Part shown: positions 42,728 through 51,521 of the stretch, piece after piece | Position numbering within the stretch: position 1 is the stretch's first letter | How the letters are laid out: every line of letters starts with the position of its first letter | NCBI GenBank assembly: GCA_021792355.1 | Contig: JAJYUV010000002.1 | Span: 62,581 to 126,580 of the forward strand | Length of the DNA stretch: 64,000 nucleotides | Direction of reading: 5' to 3' | From: Thermoplasmata archaeon | GTDB lineage: Archaea > Thermoplasmatota > Thermoplasmata > Thermoplasmatales > GCA-001856825 | The notes under the pieces: model-generated | The model's input: the letters and a program-made list of their open reading frames with translations, nothing else | Database searches by the model: none | Told to the model about the DNA's origin: nothing | Position numbers and translations under genes: made by a program

Positions 42728-43709
42728 TACGGCAACTATACTGGAAGTCAGCAACTTGAAGAAATATTTTACGACAAAGAAGGGGGTGATAAAGGCAGTG
42801 GACGATGTGGAATTTAAGATACAGGATGGAGAAATACTGGGACTTGTCGGAGAATCTGGGTCAGGTAAAACTACAATTGGAAACATGATTGTAGGTATAT
42901 ATCCTCCTACTTCAGGAAAAATGTTGTACAAAGGCGAAGATATTGCCAAGTACGGAAATAGACGGCCTAAATGGCTTAAGAAGGATATCCAGATAGTATT
43001 TCAGAATCCAGCATCGTCCCTTAACCCTCGAAAGACCGTAAAGCAGACGCTGAGACTACCGCTCGAAGTTCATCGTCAGGGGGTAGATATCGACAGCGAG
43101 ATATTGAAGCTCATGCAAACAGTGGACCTTCCGGCTGAGTTCGTAAATAGATACCCGGATGAACTTGGAGGAGGAGAGAAACAGCTTGTCGCTATAGCTA
43201 GGGCACTTGCTACTGAACCATCTTTCATGGTACTGGACGAACCAACGTCAGCACTGGATGTTTCTGTTCAAGGGAAGATAATAAACATTCTCATGAAACT
43301 TAAAGAAGAACTCAACCTGTCCTACCTTTTTATAACCCACAATCTCAGCCTCATGTCGAATGTCTCCGACAGAGTTGCAATCACCTACCTAGGTAAATTA
43401 AAGGAGGTGTCGGATACAGGAGAATTTTTCAGAAATCCCCTCCATCCGTATACAAAACTCCTCCTTTCTTCGATACCCGTGATAACTGAAGAGGAAGAAA
43501 AACTAAAACCTCAGAAGGTTCCAAACATTGGTGAGATAGCAGGTGCCTTACACCTTCCAAGTGGGTGCAGTTTTCATCCTAGGTGCCCATTTGCCATGGA
43601 GATATGCAGTACTATAGATCCCCCACTCATAGAATACACCAAGAACCACCTGGTTAGCTGCCATCTTTACTCAACCAAGGAGAACACCAAACAGAAGGAG
43701 GTAGGGTAG
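42669..43709 (+). CDS. dppF: ABC transporter ATP-binding protein (DppF-type)
   Basis: 346 residues. Walker A GESGSGKTTIG, Walker B MVLDEPTSALDVS and the C-terminal GCSFHPRCPFAMEICSTIDP cysteine region are present. The signature reads LGGGEKQLVAIARAL in place of LSGGQ, which is a tolerated variant. It is the partner of DppD. ATG 42669 lies 59 bases inside dppD; no nearer in-frame ATG or GTG exists before the conserved ILEVSNLKKYF. Confidence 0.9.
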   Translation: MKLKKSITLPVIFSKEEVDDTATILEVSNLKKYFTTKKGVIKAVDDVEFKIQDGEILGLVGESGSGKTTIGNMIVGIYPPTSGKMLYKGEDIAKYGNRRPKWLKKDIQIVFQNPASSLNPRKTVKQTLRLPLEVHRQGVDIDSEILKLMQTVDLPAEFVNRYPDELGGGEKQLVAIARALATEPSFMVLDEPTSALDVSVQGKIINILMKLKEELNLSYLFITHNLSLMSNVSDRVAITYLGKLKEVSDTGEFFRNPLHPYTKLLLSSIPVITEEEEKLKPQKVPNIGEIAGALHLPSGCSFHPRCPFAMEICSTIDPPLIEYTKNHLVSCHLYSTKENTKQKEVG

Positions 43710-43782
43710 ACAGTATGTCGTGTGGAAATTTTTGTATTTTTTCTAAGCCATATTTTTTAGTTCTAAAGAAAGAGGTGTGTGA

Positions 43783-44568
43783 ATGAATAAAAAGGTTCTG
43801 TGGATAAATCCCGTCGGTTGGAACATTTTTGATCAACCGATGGCAGAATATTTCAGTAAATATGTAAAGAGTGACGTAAATGTGGATACCGTTTCGTTCA
43901 AAATGGGCCCCAAACACTTAGAATATCAGTTTTACGAGGCCTTGGTTGGGCAAGACATTCTAAGGTCTGTAAAGAAGGCTGAGCTTGAAGGTTATGATGC
44001 TGCAGTAATCGGATGTTTCTATGACCCCTTTCTGTCTGAAGCTAGGGAAATTTCGAATATTATAGTGACCGCACCTTCGGAGTCTTCGATGTCAATCGCG
44101 ATATCTCTTGGCCACAAATTCTCCATAATAGTGGGAAGAAGAAAATGGATACCACAGATGGAAGAAAATGTTTTGAAATATGGCTTCAAGGATAGACTTG
44201 CTTCTTTCAAATCGATTGATATGGGAGTGCTAGATTTTCAGTCAAATCAAAAGGAGACGGAAAAAAGATTGTTAAAGGCGGGTAAAGAGGCAGTCGAAGA
44301 GGATATGGCAGAAGTTATAATCCTGGGTTGCACAGCAGAATTTGGTTTCTACCAGAAGATGCAAGACAAACTAGGAGTACCTGTGATAGACGCATCTCTT
44401 GCTCCGCTTCTCATGGCATCCTTCCTCATTGACATAAAGAAGATAACTGGACTAGGGCACAGTAAGATTGGAAGGTACGAAGCACCCCCATATGAAGAAA
44501 TTAAGGAATGGGGCTTGGAAAAACAATACGGCTTTAGATGGAAATCGATCAAGGAGGTTACAAAATGA
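43783..44568 (+). CDS. Asp/Glu/hydantoin racemase family protein
   Basis: 261 residues. Two catalytic cysteines sit in the expected places: AAVIGCFYDPFLSEA (about 73-87) and VIILGCTAEFGFYQ (about 180-193). The family includes hydantoin racemases that interconvert D- and L-5-substituted hydantoins. ATG 43783 has GAGGTG just upstream. Its stop overlaps the ATG of the hydantoinase A gene. Its position next to hydantoinase A/B makes a hydantoin, allantoin-like or related lactam substrate likely. Confidence 0.87.
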   Translation: MNKKVLWINPVGWNIFDQPMAEYFSKYVKSDVNVDTVSFKMGPKHLEYQFYEALVGQDILRSVKKAELEGYDAAVIGCFYDPFLSEAREISNIIVTAPSESSMSIAISLGHKFSIIVGRRKWIPQMEENVLKYGFKDRLASFKSIDMGVLDFQSNQKETEKRLLKAGKEAVEEDMAEVIILGCTAEFGFYQKMQDKLGVPVIDASLAPLLMASFLIDIKKITGLGHSKIGRYEAPPYEEIKEWGLEKQYGFRWKSIKEVTK

Positions 44569-46634
44569 GGATTGGTGTGGATATTGGCGGCGCTTTCACA
44601 GATCTCGTCGCATACGATGAACAGAAAGGCAAGATAATATGGGTCAAGGTCGAGACAACCCCGGAAGACCCATCTGCGGGAGTGTTAAATGCTATAAGGA
44701 AAAGTAAAGTGAATATGGCTGACGTCGTCACCATAGTCGGTCACGGGCAGACCGTGGTGATAAACTCTATCATTACTAGAAGTGGTGCAAAAGTAGGACT
44801 TCTGACGACAGAAGGCTACAGGGATGTCTTAATACTACAGCGAGCCAATAGAAGAGATGTTTACAATTTCGCATATAGGAAACCTGAACCGTTTGTCGCA
44901 AGATATCTTACTCACGAAGTCTCGGAAAGAATGTTAAGTGACGGCACAGAAACGTTACCTCTTAACAGAGAACAGGTTAGAGATGCAACTATTAAACTAC
45001 TCAATGAAAAAGTAGAGTCAATATGCATCAGTTTTATCAATTCCTATGTAAATCCTTCACACGAGATAGAAGCAGGAGAAATCGTTTCGGATGTTCTCAA
45101 ATCCATGAAAGTTGACAACATCCCTATAACCCTTTCCCACAAGGTAACAATGCAGTGGGGGGAATACGAAAGAACCAACACGGCAGTACTCAACTCATTC
45201 GTGAAGCCTAAGATGAGGAGCTATCTTTCAAAACTCGAGAGGGAGATCGGAAACATGGGTTTCAAGGGGAAGTTCTTTTCTATTTTGTCCAATGGCGGAG
45301 TCGCTTCGTTTAGTTTCGTAAAAGACTTCCCTATCTTTGCGGTAGAGTCTGGTCCCATTGCTGGAATAATGGGTGGGATAGAGCTGGCTAGGCTAATAGG
45401 AGAAAAAAACATAGTGGTTCTGGATGGAGGGAGTACAACCACAAAAGCCGGTCTCATTGAAAATTTGACCCAAAAAGTGAACAGCGAATATCAGATTAAT
45501 AAAAGCAAATTCAATCCTGGTTACCCGCTTAAAGTTCCAGTTACAGAAATTGAAGAAGTGGGCAATGGAGGGACGAGCATTGCGTGGATAGACGAAGTTG
45601 GAAACTTGAGAGTCGGACCTATTGCCACTGGAGCCGTTCCTGGTCCCGCCTGCTATGGGAAGGGGGGAACAGAAGTCACAGTAACTGACGCTTACGTGGT
45701 AAACGGACTGATCAATCCCAACTATCTCCTTGGCGGCGAAATGAAAATTTTCAAGGACAGGGCAGTTGACCTGATAAAGGACAAGATAGCAAGTAGGTTC
45801 GAGATTTCCACGGAAGAAGCGGCAGACGGCATAATAAAAATCGCAAATGAAAACGCGGCAGACGCAATCAGGATAGTTTCAATACAGAAGGGATACGATC
45901 CTAGGGACTTTACTCTGATTGCACATGGAGGATCGGGCCCAATGTTCGCCCCGTTTATCGCCAAGGAACTTGAGATGAACAAGATAATCGTTCCTTCTAT
46001 ACCTCCAGGAGTCTTTTCAGCATGGGGAATGTTGCTCACGGACATTAGGCACGACTTGATAGCAACGAATGTCCTAAAGTTGGGGGAGGAAAATCTTCCG
46101 ACAATCAATAAGACATTCAAGACACTGGATGAGAACATACTTGATGTATTTCAAGAGGACGAAGGAATCTCAAATGAAAAAGTGAAAATTTCACATTTCT
46201 CGGATATGAGATATAGAGGACAGGAACACACTGTCAAAGTCCAGATGGACAAGATTTCCCTGTCGATAAAGGACATCTCCAGTCTGATTCGAAAGTTTCA
46301 CTCAACGCACGAAAGGGAGTATAATTTTAGATTGGAAGAGAGTCCTGTCGAGATGATCAATTATCACGCTGTCGGCACCACCACAATAGAGAAGCCAAGA
46401 ATAACTGAAAATACGACCTTCGGGAATGGCTACGAAGAGATCGGTCAGCGTCTTCTTTTCATCGAGGGGAGCGCTATTGATGCGACAGTGTACGATAAGA
46501 ACAACCTCAAGGTCGATAGAAGAATTAAGGGACCAGCAGTAATTGAAGACCCAACATCAACAGTCATTGTGCTAAAAGGACAGGAATTTTGGCCAGACAA
46601 ATACAGAAATATAATAATAAAGGGGGTGAAGTAA
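44565..46634 (+). CDS. hyuA: N-methylhydantoinase/5-oxoprolinase subunit A
   Basis: 689 residues. The actin-like ATPase phosphate loop is at the start (RIGVDIGGAFTDLVAYD), with GHGQTVVINSIITRSGAKVG and VLDGGSTTTKAGLI following. It is the ATP-using half of hydantoinase/oxoprolinase enzymes and activates the ring carbonyl. ATG 44565 is chosen because AAGGAGGT lies 6 bases before it and it overlaps the racemase stop as ATGA. The subunit acts with HyuB encoded 2 bases downstream of its stop. Confidence 0.92.
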   Translation: MRIGVDIGGAFTDLVAYDEQKGKIIWVKVETTPEDPSAGVLNAIRKSKVNMADVVTIVGHGQTVVINSIITRSGAKVGLLTTEGYRDVLILQRANRRDVYNFAYRKPEPFVARYLTHEVSERMLSDGTETLPLNREQVRDATIKLLNEKVESICISFINSYVNPSHEIEAGEIVSDVLKSMKVDNIPITLSHKVTMQWGEYERTNTAVLNSFVKPKMRSYLSKLEREIGNMGFKGKFFSILSNGGVASFSFVKDFPIFAVESGPIAGIMGGIELARLIGEKNIVVLDGGSTTTKAGLIENLTQKVNSEYQINKSKFNPGYPLKVPVTEIEEVGNGGTSIAWIDEVGNLRVGPIATGAVPGPACYGKGGTEVTVTDAYVVNGLINPNYLLGGEMKIFKDRAVDLIKDKIASRFEISTEEAADGIIKIANENAADAIRIVSIQKGYDPRDFTLIAHGGSGPMFAPFIAKELEMNKIIVPSIPPGVFSAWGMLLTDIRHDLIATNVLKLGEENLPTINKTFKTLDENILDVFQEDEGISNEKVKISHFSDMRYRGQEHTVKVQMDKISLSIKDISSLIRKFHSTHEREYNFRLEESPVEMINYHAVGTTTIEKPRITENTTFGNGYEEIGQRLLFIEGSAIDATVYDKNNLKVDRRIKGPAVIEDPTSTVIVLKGQEFWPDKYRNIIIKGVK

Positions 46635-46636
46635 GA

Positions 46637-48367
46637 GTGACAGACCGATTTACAATCGAAATCGTAAAAAATGGGCTGATAGTCGCAAATGAGGAAATGT
46701 TCATATCATTCGCTAGAACTGCAAAGAGCCCCGTCATATACGAGGTCTATGATTTCGCAGTTGGAATGACTGATGCTAAGGGTGAACTGGTGGCACAGGC
46801 ACCAGGAGTACCTGCATTCTCAGGAGTTCTTGACTTCGCTGCAAGGGAAGTACTCGACAAGTGGAAAGAAGAGCTGCATCCTGGAGACATCATAGTGAGC
46901 AATGTTCCATACAATTCTGGAACTCACCTCAACGATGTGACGTTAGTACTGCCAATGTTCCACAGAGATGAATTGATAGGGCTTGTAGTTAACAAAGGAC
47001 ACTGGAGCGAAATCGGGGGTATGGCTTTCGGGAGTTGGAACCCGAACTCAACAGAGATATTTCAAGAAGGCTTGCAGATGCCATGCGTCAAGCTCTTTGA
47101 CAAGGGTAAAAGAAATAAAGACTTGATTGAGGTTATACTAGAGAATTCCAGACTTCCATCCTACACCTTGGGCGACATGGAATCACAGGCTGCTTCGATG
47201 AGAGTTGCAGAAATGAGGGTCAAGAAACTTATTGAAAAGTATGGAATTGAAAACGTTCTTACAGCAATGAAGAAATTGTCCGAAGATGGCGAAAAGTACG
47301 CAAAACTCAAACTGAAGGAACTCCCCAAGGGGGAATTCGAAGCTGAAGATTATATTGATGCAGCAATCGCCAACAAGAAAGATCCAGTTTACGTAAGGAC
47401 GAAGGTAAAGATTACTGATGACGAATTTTCTGTGGATTTCAGGGGAAGCGACAGGCAGGTGATGAGTCCAATAAATTCTCCTTTTCCTGCGACAGTTTCT
47501 GGGGTAAGAGAAGTTTTCCTTGCAGTTACGGATCCACACGCGTATCCAACCGGCGGTTACTTCAAACCACTAAAGGTTGTAGCTGAACCTGGATCGGTAT
47601 TCTATCCAGTAAGACCAGCACCGACATCAACTGATTGGGAGGCAATAGCCTTTGCTACTGAACTTGTCTGGAAGGCGCTTGCTCCTAATTTCCCAGACAG
47701 GCTGCCTGCAGGCCATTTCCTATCTATAGTAGCTACCATAGTTGGTGGGATAAATGACAAGACCAAGGAACCTTTTGCGATTGTAGAACCACAACCTGGA
47801 GGATGGGGCGCAACTGCACTCTATGATGGAACGAGTGGCCTCGTTGCGTGCGGTGATGGAGAAACATACATAGCTTCATCCGAAGTGTACGAAAAGAACT
47901 TTCCGATCGTGGTCGAAAGATATTCGCTAAACCTCGAAAGTGGCGGGGGTCACGGCAAATTTAGGGGCGGTTTTGGTGTAATCAGAAACTACCGGATCAG
48001 AAACAGCGAGGCACTGGTTACTTTGCAGGTCGGAAGACACGACTTTAAACCATGGGGTATTAACGATGGTCAAGATGGATCTGGCAATAAGGTCATAACT
48101 TTCGAGAGTGGAAGACGGAAAGAGATTAGGAGACTATCAGCGGAACGCCTTCTTGATGGGGACCTCATAAGCATAATGACGTCTTCAGGTGGCGGATATG
48201 GAGACCCTCTAGACAGGGACCCGCAGAAAGTTCTGGCAGATGTGAGGAATGAGCTGGTATCGATTCAAGTCGCAAAGGAGATTTATGGGGTAGTTCTTCA
48301 TGAAGATATCTCAGGAGTAAATCTCGAGGAGACAAGAAAACTTAGGGAACGGATTAAGAGACATTAG
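46637..48367 (+). CDS. hyuB: N-methylhydantoinase/5-oxoprolinase subunit B
   Basis: 576 residues from GTG 46637, which follows the hyuA stop by 2 bases with AAGGGGGTGA upstream. Family features include AQAPGVPAFSGVLDFA, GDIIVSNVPYNSGTHLNDVT and YSLNLESGGGHGKFRGGFG, with SGGGYGDPLDRDP near the C-terminus. It carries the hydrolytic centre with HyuA. Acetophenone and acetone carboxylases are related, but a gamma subunit expected for acetone carboxylase is not here, which favours a hydrolase. Confidence 0.92.
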   Translation: MTDRFTIEIVKNGLIVANEEMFISFARTAKSPVIYEVYDFAVGMTDAKGELVAQAPGVPAFSGVLDFAAREVLDKWKEELHPGDIIVSNVPYNSGTHLNDVTLVLPMFHRDELIGLVVNKGHWSEIGGMAFGSWNPNSTEIFQEGLQMPCVKLFDKGKRNKDLIEVILENSRLPSYTLGDMESQAASMRVAEMRVKKLIEKYGIENVLTAMKKLSEDGEKYAKLKLKELPKGEFEAEDYIDAAIANKKDPVYVRTKVKITDDEFSVDFRGSDRQVMSPINSPFPATVSGVREVFLAVTDPHAYPTGGYFKPLKVVAEPGSVFYPVRPAPTSTDWEAIAFATELVWKALAPNFPDRLPAGHFLSIVATIVGGINDKTKEPFAIVEPQPGGWGATALYDGTSGLVACGDGETYIASSEVYEKNFPIVVERYSLNLESGGGHGKFRGGFGVIRNYRIRNSEALVTLQVGRHDFKPWGINDGQDGSGNKVITFESGRRKEIRRLSAERLLDGDLISIMTSSGGGYGDPLDRDPQKVLADVRNELVSIQVAKEIYGVVLHEDISGVNLEETRKLRERIKRH

Positions 48368-48377
48368 AGGTCCGTTG

Positions 48378-48488
48378 GTGAGCCAAATGAAGTATCTCTC
48401 TGAAAAAGCAAATGAGGTAAATAGTGGAGATCTCAGTTTAACGGTTTCAGTAAGGCACAGTCCCTTTCACTTTAATCGTCAGAACTGA
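48378..48488 (+). CDS. Possible small protein at the end of the hydantoinase operon (36 aa)
   Basis: GTG 48378 to TGA 48488 gives 36 residues beginning MSQMKYLSEKANEVNSGDLS. The GTG lies 10 bases after the hyuB stop, with AGAGGT at ribosome-binding distance; an internal ATG at 48387 is an alternative start. Its last 17 bases overlap the convergent Lrp gene. No family is recognised. It may be a genuine short gene or chance. Confidence 0.25.
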   Translation: MSQMKYLSEKANEVNSGDLSLTVSVRHSPFHFNRQN

Positions 48489-48957
48489 GAGTATTTCCCC
48501 ATGCTTTGTAGCTCCTTACTACTGGGAAAACGGTGTAGTTGGAAATTATCTTATTACCTAAGACCGTGGAAATTATATGCTCCTTTAGGTCATTTAGATC
48601 CCTGTCGAAAAATCTAAGAAGAAGGTCATACGCTCCGACGTATTCAGAAATTTCGTAGATATACTCATCGCTTGCACACGCATTCACGAATCTTTTTATG
48701 GTACCAATGTCGGAGTCCGGCTTGAATTGAATTAAAACGTCTGCATAAGAAAGAGACATATTTTGAAGAACAAGAAGTGCTATTATCTTTATTGCTCCTG
48801 TCTTCTGTAGCCTTAGTCTTCTAGTCCTGACAGAAGTTTTCGAAATCCCAAGTCTATTTGCTATCTTTTGGTCTGTGATCCTACCGTCCTGATTGAGTGA
48901 TGTCATTATTTCGATGTCTGTCTTGTCAAAATTTTTCTTGAGAATTTTCTCCCACAT
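48472..48957 (-). CDS. Lrp/AsnC-family transcriptional regulator
   Basis: 161 residues. The N-terminal winged helix reads DIEIMTSLNQDGRITDQKIA and NRLGISKTSVRTRRLRLQKT, and the C-terminal half has the RAM ligand domain (DVLIQFKPDSDIGTIKRFVN; YDLLLRFFDRDLNDLKEHII). It is probably a dimer or octamer that responds to an amino acid. It converges on the hydantoin/peptide operon, so control of that island is plausible though not shown. Confidence 0.9.
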   Translation of the reverse strand: MWEKILKKNFDKTDIEIMTSLNQDGRITDQKIANRLGISKTSVRTRRLRLQKTGAIKIIALLVLQNMSLSYADVLIQFKPDSDIGTIKRFVNACASDEYIYEISEYVGAYDLLLRFFDRDLNDLKEHIISTVLGNKIISNYTVFPVVRSYKAWGNTLSSDD

Positions 48958-48979
48958 CCTCTATTTATTTCCCCGAACC

Positions 48980-48986
48980 TAATAAA
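48980..48986 (-). promoter_or_regulatory. TATA-like element for the Lrp-type regulator
   Basis: On the minus strand TTTATTA lies 29 to 23 bases before ATG 48957, a leaderless geometry. Confidence 0.45.
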
Positions 48987-49398
48987 TTTGTTCTGTACCT
49001 TTTGATATTTCTGTCTTAGCGTAAGTTTTATTGGAAAATAGTATCTTCATTGATGTTCTTAAAATTCTTCGACCATCCTCAATCTGACATCTTTATTATC
49101 CCATCCCTAACAAAAGCTAATCAGATATGATTCCCTAGAAATCACCGTTCGTAATTATAATTAGTGCTCAAATTGCCCAAGCAGAGTTTTCTGAACGCTA
49201 TCAGAGCAATGTCCAATATTCATGTGATTGGAACTACCGGGTAAGAACTGAAAAAGGAGATCGTTTGAACTGCTGCCGATCGCTTACCAATCACTGTATC
49301 CTCTCCAACACTTTAAGGTCGATTAGTAATTTCTTGCTAAGAAATGACTGATGTTTCTAGGTATCATTAATCTCCCTGTATTATGAATATGGACGTGA

Positions 49399-49563
49399 GG
49401 AGACAGGAGATTATCTGTAGATTGGAATGAAATTGCCAAAATCGTGAGACTTATCCTGGGTCATGAACGGGTAGACACGCAACAAATATATGAGTTGAAG
49501 GATCAGCTAGTAACAATTGAGAAAGCAACTAAAGTGAAATCAGGTTTTTTAATGGAGTTAGAA
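49399..49563 (+). pseudogene. Tyrosine recombinase (integrase) C-terminal remnant
   Basis: The frame opens after a TGA at 49396 and reads NEIAKIVRLILGHERVDTQQ then IYELKDQLVTIEKAT. LGH-x4-T-x-x-x-Y is the box II ending of tyrosine recombinases, with the second catalytic His (in LGH) and the nucleophilic Tyr at correct spacing. The N-terminal part, including both arginines, is missing. The remnant points toward the 3' end of tRNA-Ala 35 bases away. tRNA genes are the usual integration targets of archaeal viruses and plasmids. Confidence 0.5.
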
Positions 49564-49576
49564 GGTTCAAATCCCC
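49564..49576 (+). repeat. Inverted copy of the tRNA-Ala T-arm
   Basis: GGTTCAAATCCCC here matches exactly, on the opposite strand, bases 49607-49619 inside the T arm of tRNA-Ala, giving a 13-base inverted repeat with a 30-base spacer. It is not part of a second tRNA: the flanking bases do not form a T stem. It may be a relic of a site-specific integration event. Confidence 0.6.
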
Positions 49577-49597
49577 CCAACCCTGAACCAGTTGTAA

Positions 49598-49669
49598 TGG
49601 ACTGGCGGGGATTTGAACCCCGGGCCTCCTCCATGCCAAGGAGGCGATCTTCCGCTGATCTACCAGCCC
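49598..49669 (-). tRNA. tRNA-Ala (anticodon GGC)
   Basis: 72 bases. The acceptor GGGCTGG pairs with CCAGTCC and includes the G3:U70 wobble pair that identifies tRNA-Ala. The D arm is GATC-AGCGGAA-GATC, the anticodon stem CCTCC/GGAGG encloses TTGGCAT with anticodon GGC, and the T arm is CGGGG-TTCAAAT-CCCCG. Discriminator A. No intron, no encoded CCA. Confidence 0.95.
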
Positions 49670-49923
49670 AACTCTGAAACTCAAGCAACAACCTCACTAT
49701 TTTGGATGACATGGTTTTATGATATCAGATTTAACTCTTCTTAAGTAAAGTTGCTGACGAGTTAATCTGCATCCGATGTCATTATTTAGCCTTTAGGTTG
49801 AACGGACTCGATGTCAAAGTGATGAGGGTGGGACCTATTTCCCTCCATTATTTCAGAAAACAAATGGATGCATCTACCTTCCTGCGACCATATTAATTTA
49901 TAGAGTCCCTTATTGTCCTTTCA

Positions 49924-50826
49924 ATGGGAAACTTCGTTAGCGATTTCTTCTTCATGACAAAGCCTAGGGTATGGGTTTTTCTCCTGATAACTGGAATTGC
50001 AGGCGAAGTATTTGCACTTAGCATCATGAGAAGTTTGGACGTAGGGGGGTTCCTTTATGTCGCTCTTTATATCGCGTTAGGATTGATGGGTGCTGAGTCT
50101 CTGTCTAATTATTTTGACATTTCCATTGACAAGAAGATGAAGAGAACGAAGGACAGGGCACTTCCTTCAGGGAGAATGAAACCATATGTGGCGCTATATG
50201 GCGGTCTAATCCTGATAGCGATTACCCTCATATTGGCTGCATTCAGATCGCTCCTGTCTCTCACCTTCATGGCAACTGGCATCTTTGACTATACGATAAT
50301 ATATTCCTACCTCACGAAGAAGAGAACCCCGTGGAACATAATACTGGGCGCTTACTCAGGGGCAGCACCTCTCCTTGCAGGTTTTTATGCTTTCACGTCT
50401 TCATTCAGCGTATTGGCAATCTTGATGTTCGGGACAATCTTCATCTGGACTCCTCTACACATCTGGTCGCTCTCCATAAAGTACAGGGAAGACTATGCTA
50501 ATGCTTCAGTTCCAATGCTTCCAGTCGGTAGGACCACCCAACAGTCAATGAGGATTCTATTTCCTATCGCACTCCTTGCGGTGGTTATAACAGTCATGAC
50601 CGGATATGAATTCAGACTGTACTTCCCGTTTTATATTGGGATCACAGTCTTTGTGGTTTATCTGATCCTTGGAGGATATCTATTTGTATCTTACCTCCTT
50701 GCACTTGCGCAACCTGAAACGCGTATTATGAAGCTCTTCGTTTCGACGAACGTGTTCATAGGAATATTCTTCTTGTTCGTTGCCATGTTCTCGATATTGA
50801 TCCCCTTCGTAGGTGTGCTGAAATGA
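49924..50826 (+). CDS. ctaB: Protoheme IX farnesyltransferase (heme O synthase, UbiA family)
   Basis: 300 residues with about nine membrane spans. The first Asp-rich motif NYFDISIDKKMKRTKDRALP is followed by SGRMKP, and GAYSGAAPLLAGFYAFTSS and IFIWTPLHIWSLSIKY correspond to heme O synthase positions. It adds a farnesyl group to heme B for terminal oxidases. Another UbiA prenyltransferase is possible, but the TPLHIWSLS region favours CtaB. Its stop overlaps the ATG of the next gene. Confidence 0.83.
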   Translation: MGNFVSDFFFMTKPRVWVFLLITGIAGEVFALSIMRSLDVGGFLYVALYIALGLMGAESLSNYFDISIDKKMKRTKDRALPSGRMKPYVALYGGLILIAITLILAAFRSLLSLTFMATGIFDYTIIYSYLTKKRTPWNIILGAYSGAAPLLAGFYAFTSSFSVLAILMFGTIFIWTPLHIWSLSIKYREDYANASVPMLPVGRTTQQSMRILFPIALLAVVITVMTGYEFRLYFPFYIGITVFVVYLILGGYLFVSYLLALAQPETRIMKLFVSTNVFIGIFFLFVAMFSILIPFVGVLK

Positions 50827-51521
50827 GAACGGCCCAGCTGTACCTTGAAGATTCCTATCTCAGGGAATTGGAAGCTGAAGTCATCGAGCTGAGGGATGGG
50901 GTCATCCTGGATAGAACGATCTTCTATGCGGCATCAGGAGGTCAACCCACAGATACTGGAGCTATGATTGGATCAACCAGATACGAAGTGAAGGACGTTA
51001 CAAAACAGGAGGAGATAGTCCATAAGACCGAGCCTCTTCCATCCTTAGGGGAGAGAGTCAAACTCATTATTGACTGGGATAGGAGATACAAACACATGAA
51101 AATGCACACCGCAATTCACGTGGTTTCTTCAATAGCCATGAAAGAGTTTGGTGCCTCGATAACTGGCAACCAGATAAATCTGGAATACTCGAGGATAGAC
51201 TTCAATTTCAAAGACTGGAACAGCGAAATTTCCCGCTCTCTGCAGGCAAGAGTGAACGAAGAGCTGAAAAGGAATCAGGACGTCTCTGTTCTCTCGATGA
51301 GTAGAGATGATATCCTAAAAACGGAAGGAGCTCTGAAAGTGGATGCCAGGTTGCTTCCTGATTCAGACACCCTGAGGGTGGTGAAAATTGGAGATATAGA
51401 CATGCAACCCGACGGCGGTACTCACGTCAAGAACACCTCGGAAGTGGGAGAGATTGAAATTTACAAGATTGAAAACAAGGGAAAAAATAACAAGAGGATG
51501 TACTTTTCGATTCACAAGTGA
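50823..51521 (+). CDS. alaX: Alanyl-tRNA editing protein AlaX (second copy, altered zinc ligand)
   Basis: 232 residues. It starts with the family pattern [20 protein letters not shown] and has [12 protein letters not shown] and [11 protein letters not shown] (HxxxH). The usual Cys of the Cys-x-x-x-His pair is Asp: [16 protein letters not shown]. Asp can bind zinc in some AlaX proteins, so it may still be active. Its ATG overlaps the ctaB stop (ATGA), and its 3' end overlaps the convergent dnaJ by 10 bases. Confidence 0.87.
   Translation: MRTAQLYLEDSYLRELEAEVIELRDGVILDRTIFYAASGGQPTDTGAMIGSTRYEVKDVTKQEEIVHKTEPLPSLGERVKLIIDWDRRYKHMKMHTAIHVVSSIAMKEFGASITGNQINLEYSRIDFNFKDWNSEISRSLQARVNEELKRNQDVSVLSMSRDDILKTEGALKVDARLLPDSDTLRVVKIGDIDMQPDGGTHVKNTSEVGEIEIYKIENKGKNNKRMYFSIHK

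Larger units (their letters stand above)
48958..49597. other. 640-base gap with integrase remnant and tRNA-end copy
   Basis: Mostly AT-rich without genes. It contains the Lrp promoter at its left end, an isolated tyrosine-recombinase C-terminal fragment at 49399-49563, and a 13-base inverted copy of the tRNA-Ala T arm at 49564-49576. No other coding segment is seen; stops interrupt all frames between about 49020 and 49398. Confidence 0.55.

Noticed and set aside
44565..48367. Acetone or acetophenone carboxylase instead of hydantoinase
   Set aside because: The extra subunits needed for those carboxylases are missing and a hydantoin/Asp-Glu racemase gene is directly attached, favouring a hydantoinase- or oxoprolinase-type hydrolase. 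The alternative is not fully excluded.
49500..49585. Possible second tRNA on the plus strand suggested by GGTTCAAATCC
   Set aside because: The bases beside the T-loop-like sequence do not pair, and no acceptor, anticodon or D arm can be drawn. It is only a copy of the tRNA-Ala T-arm segment.
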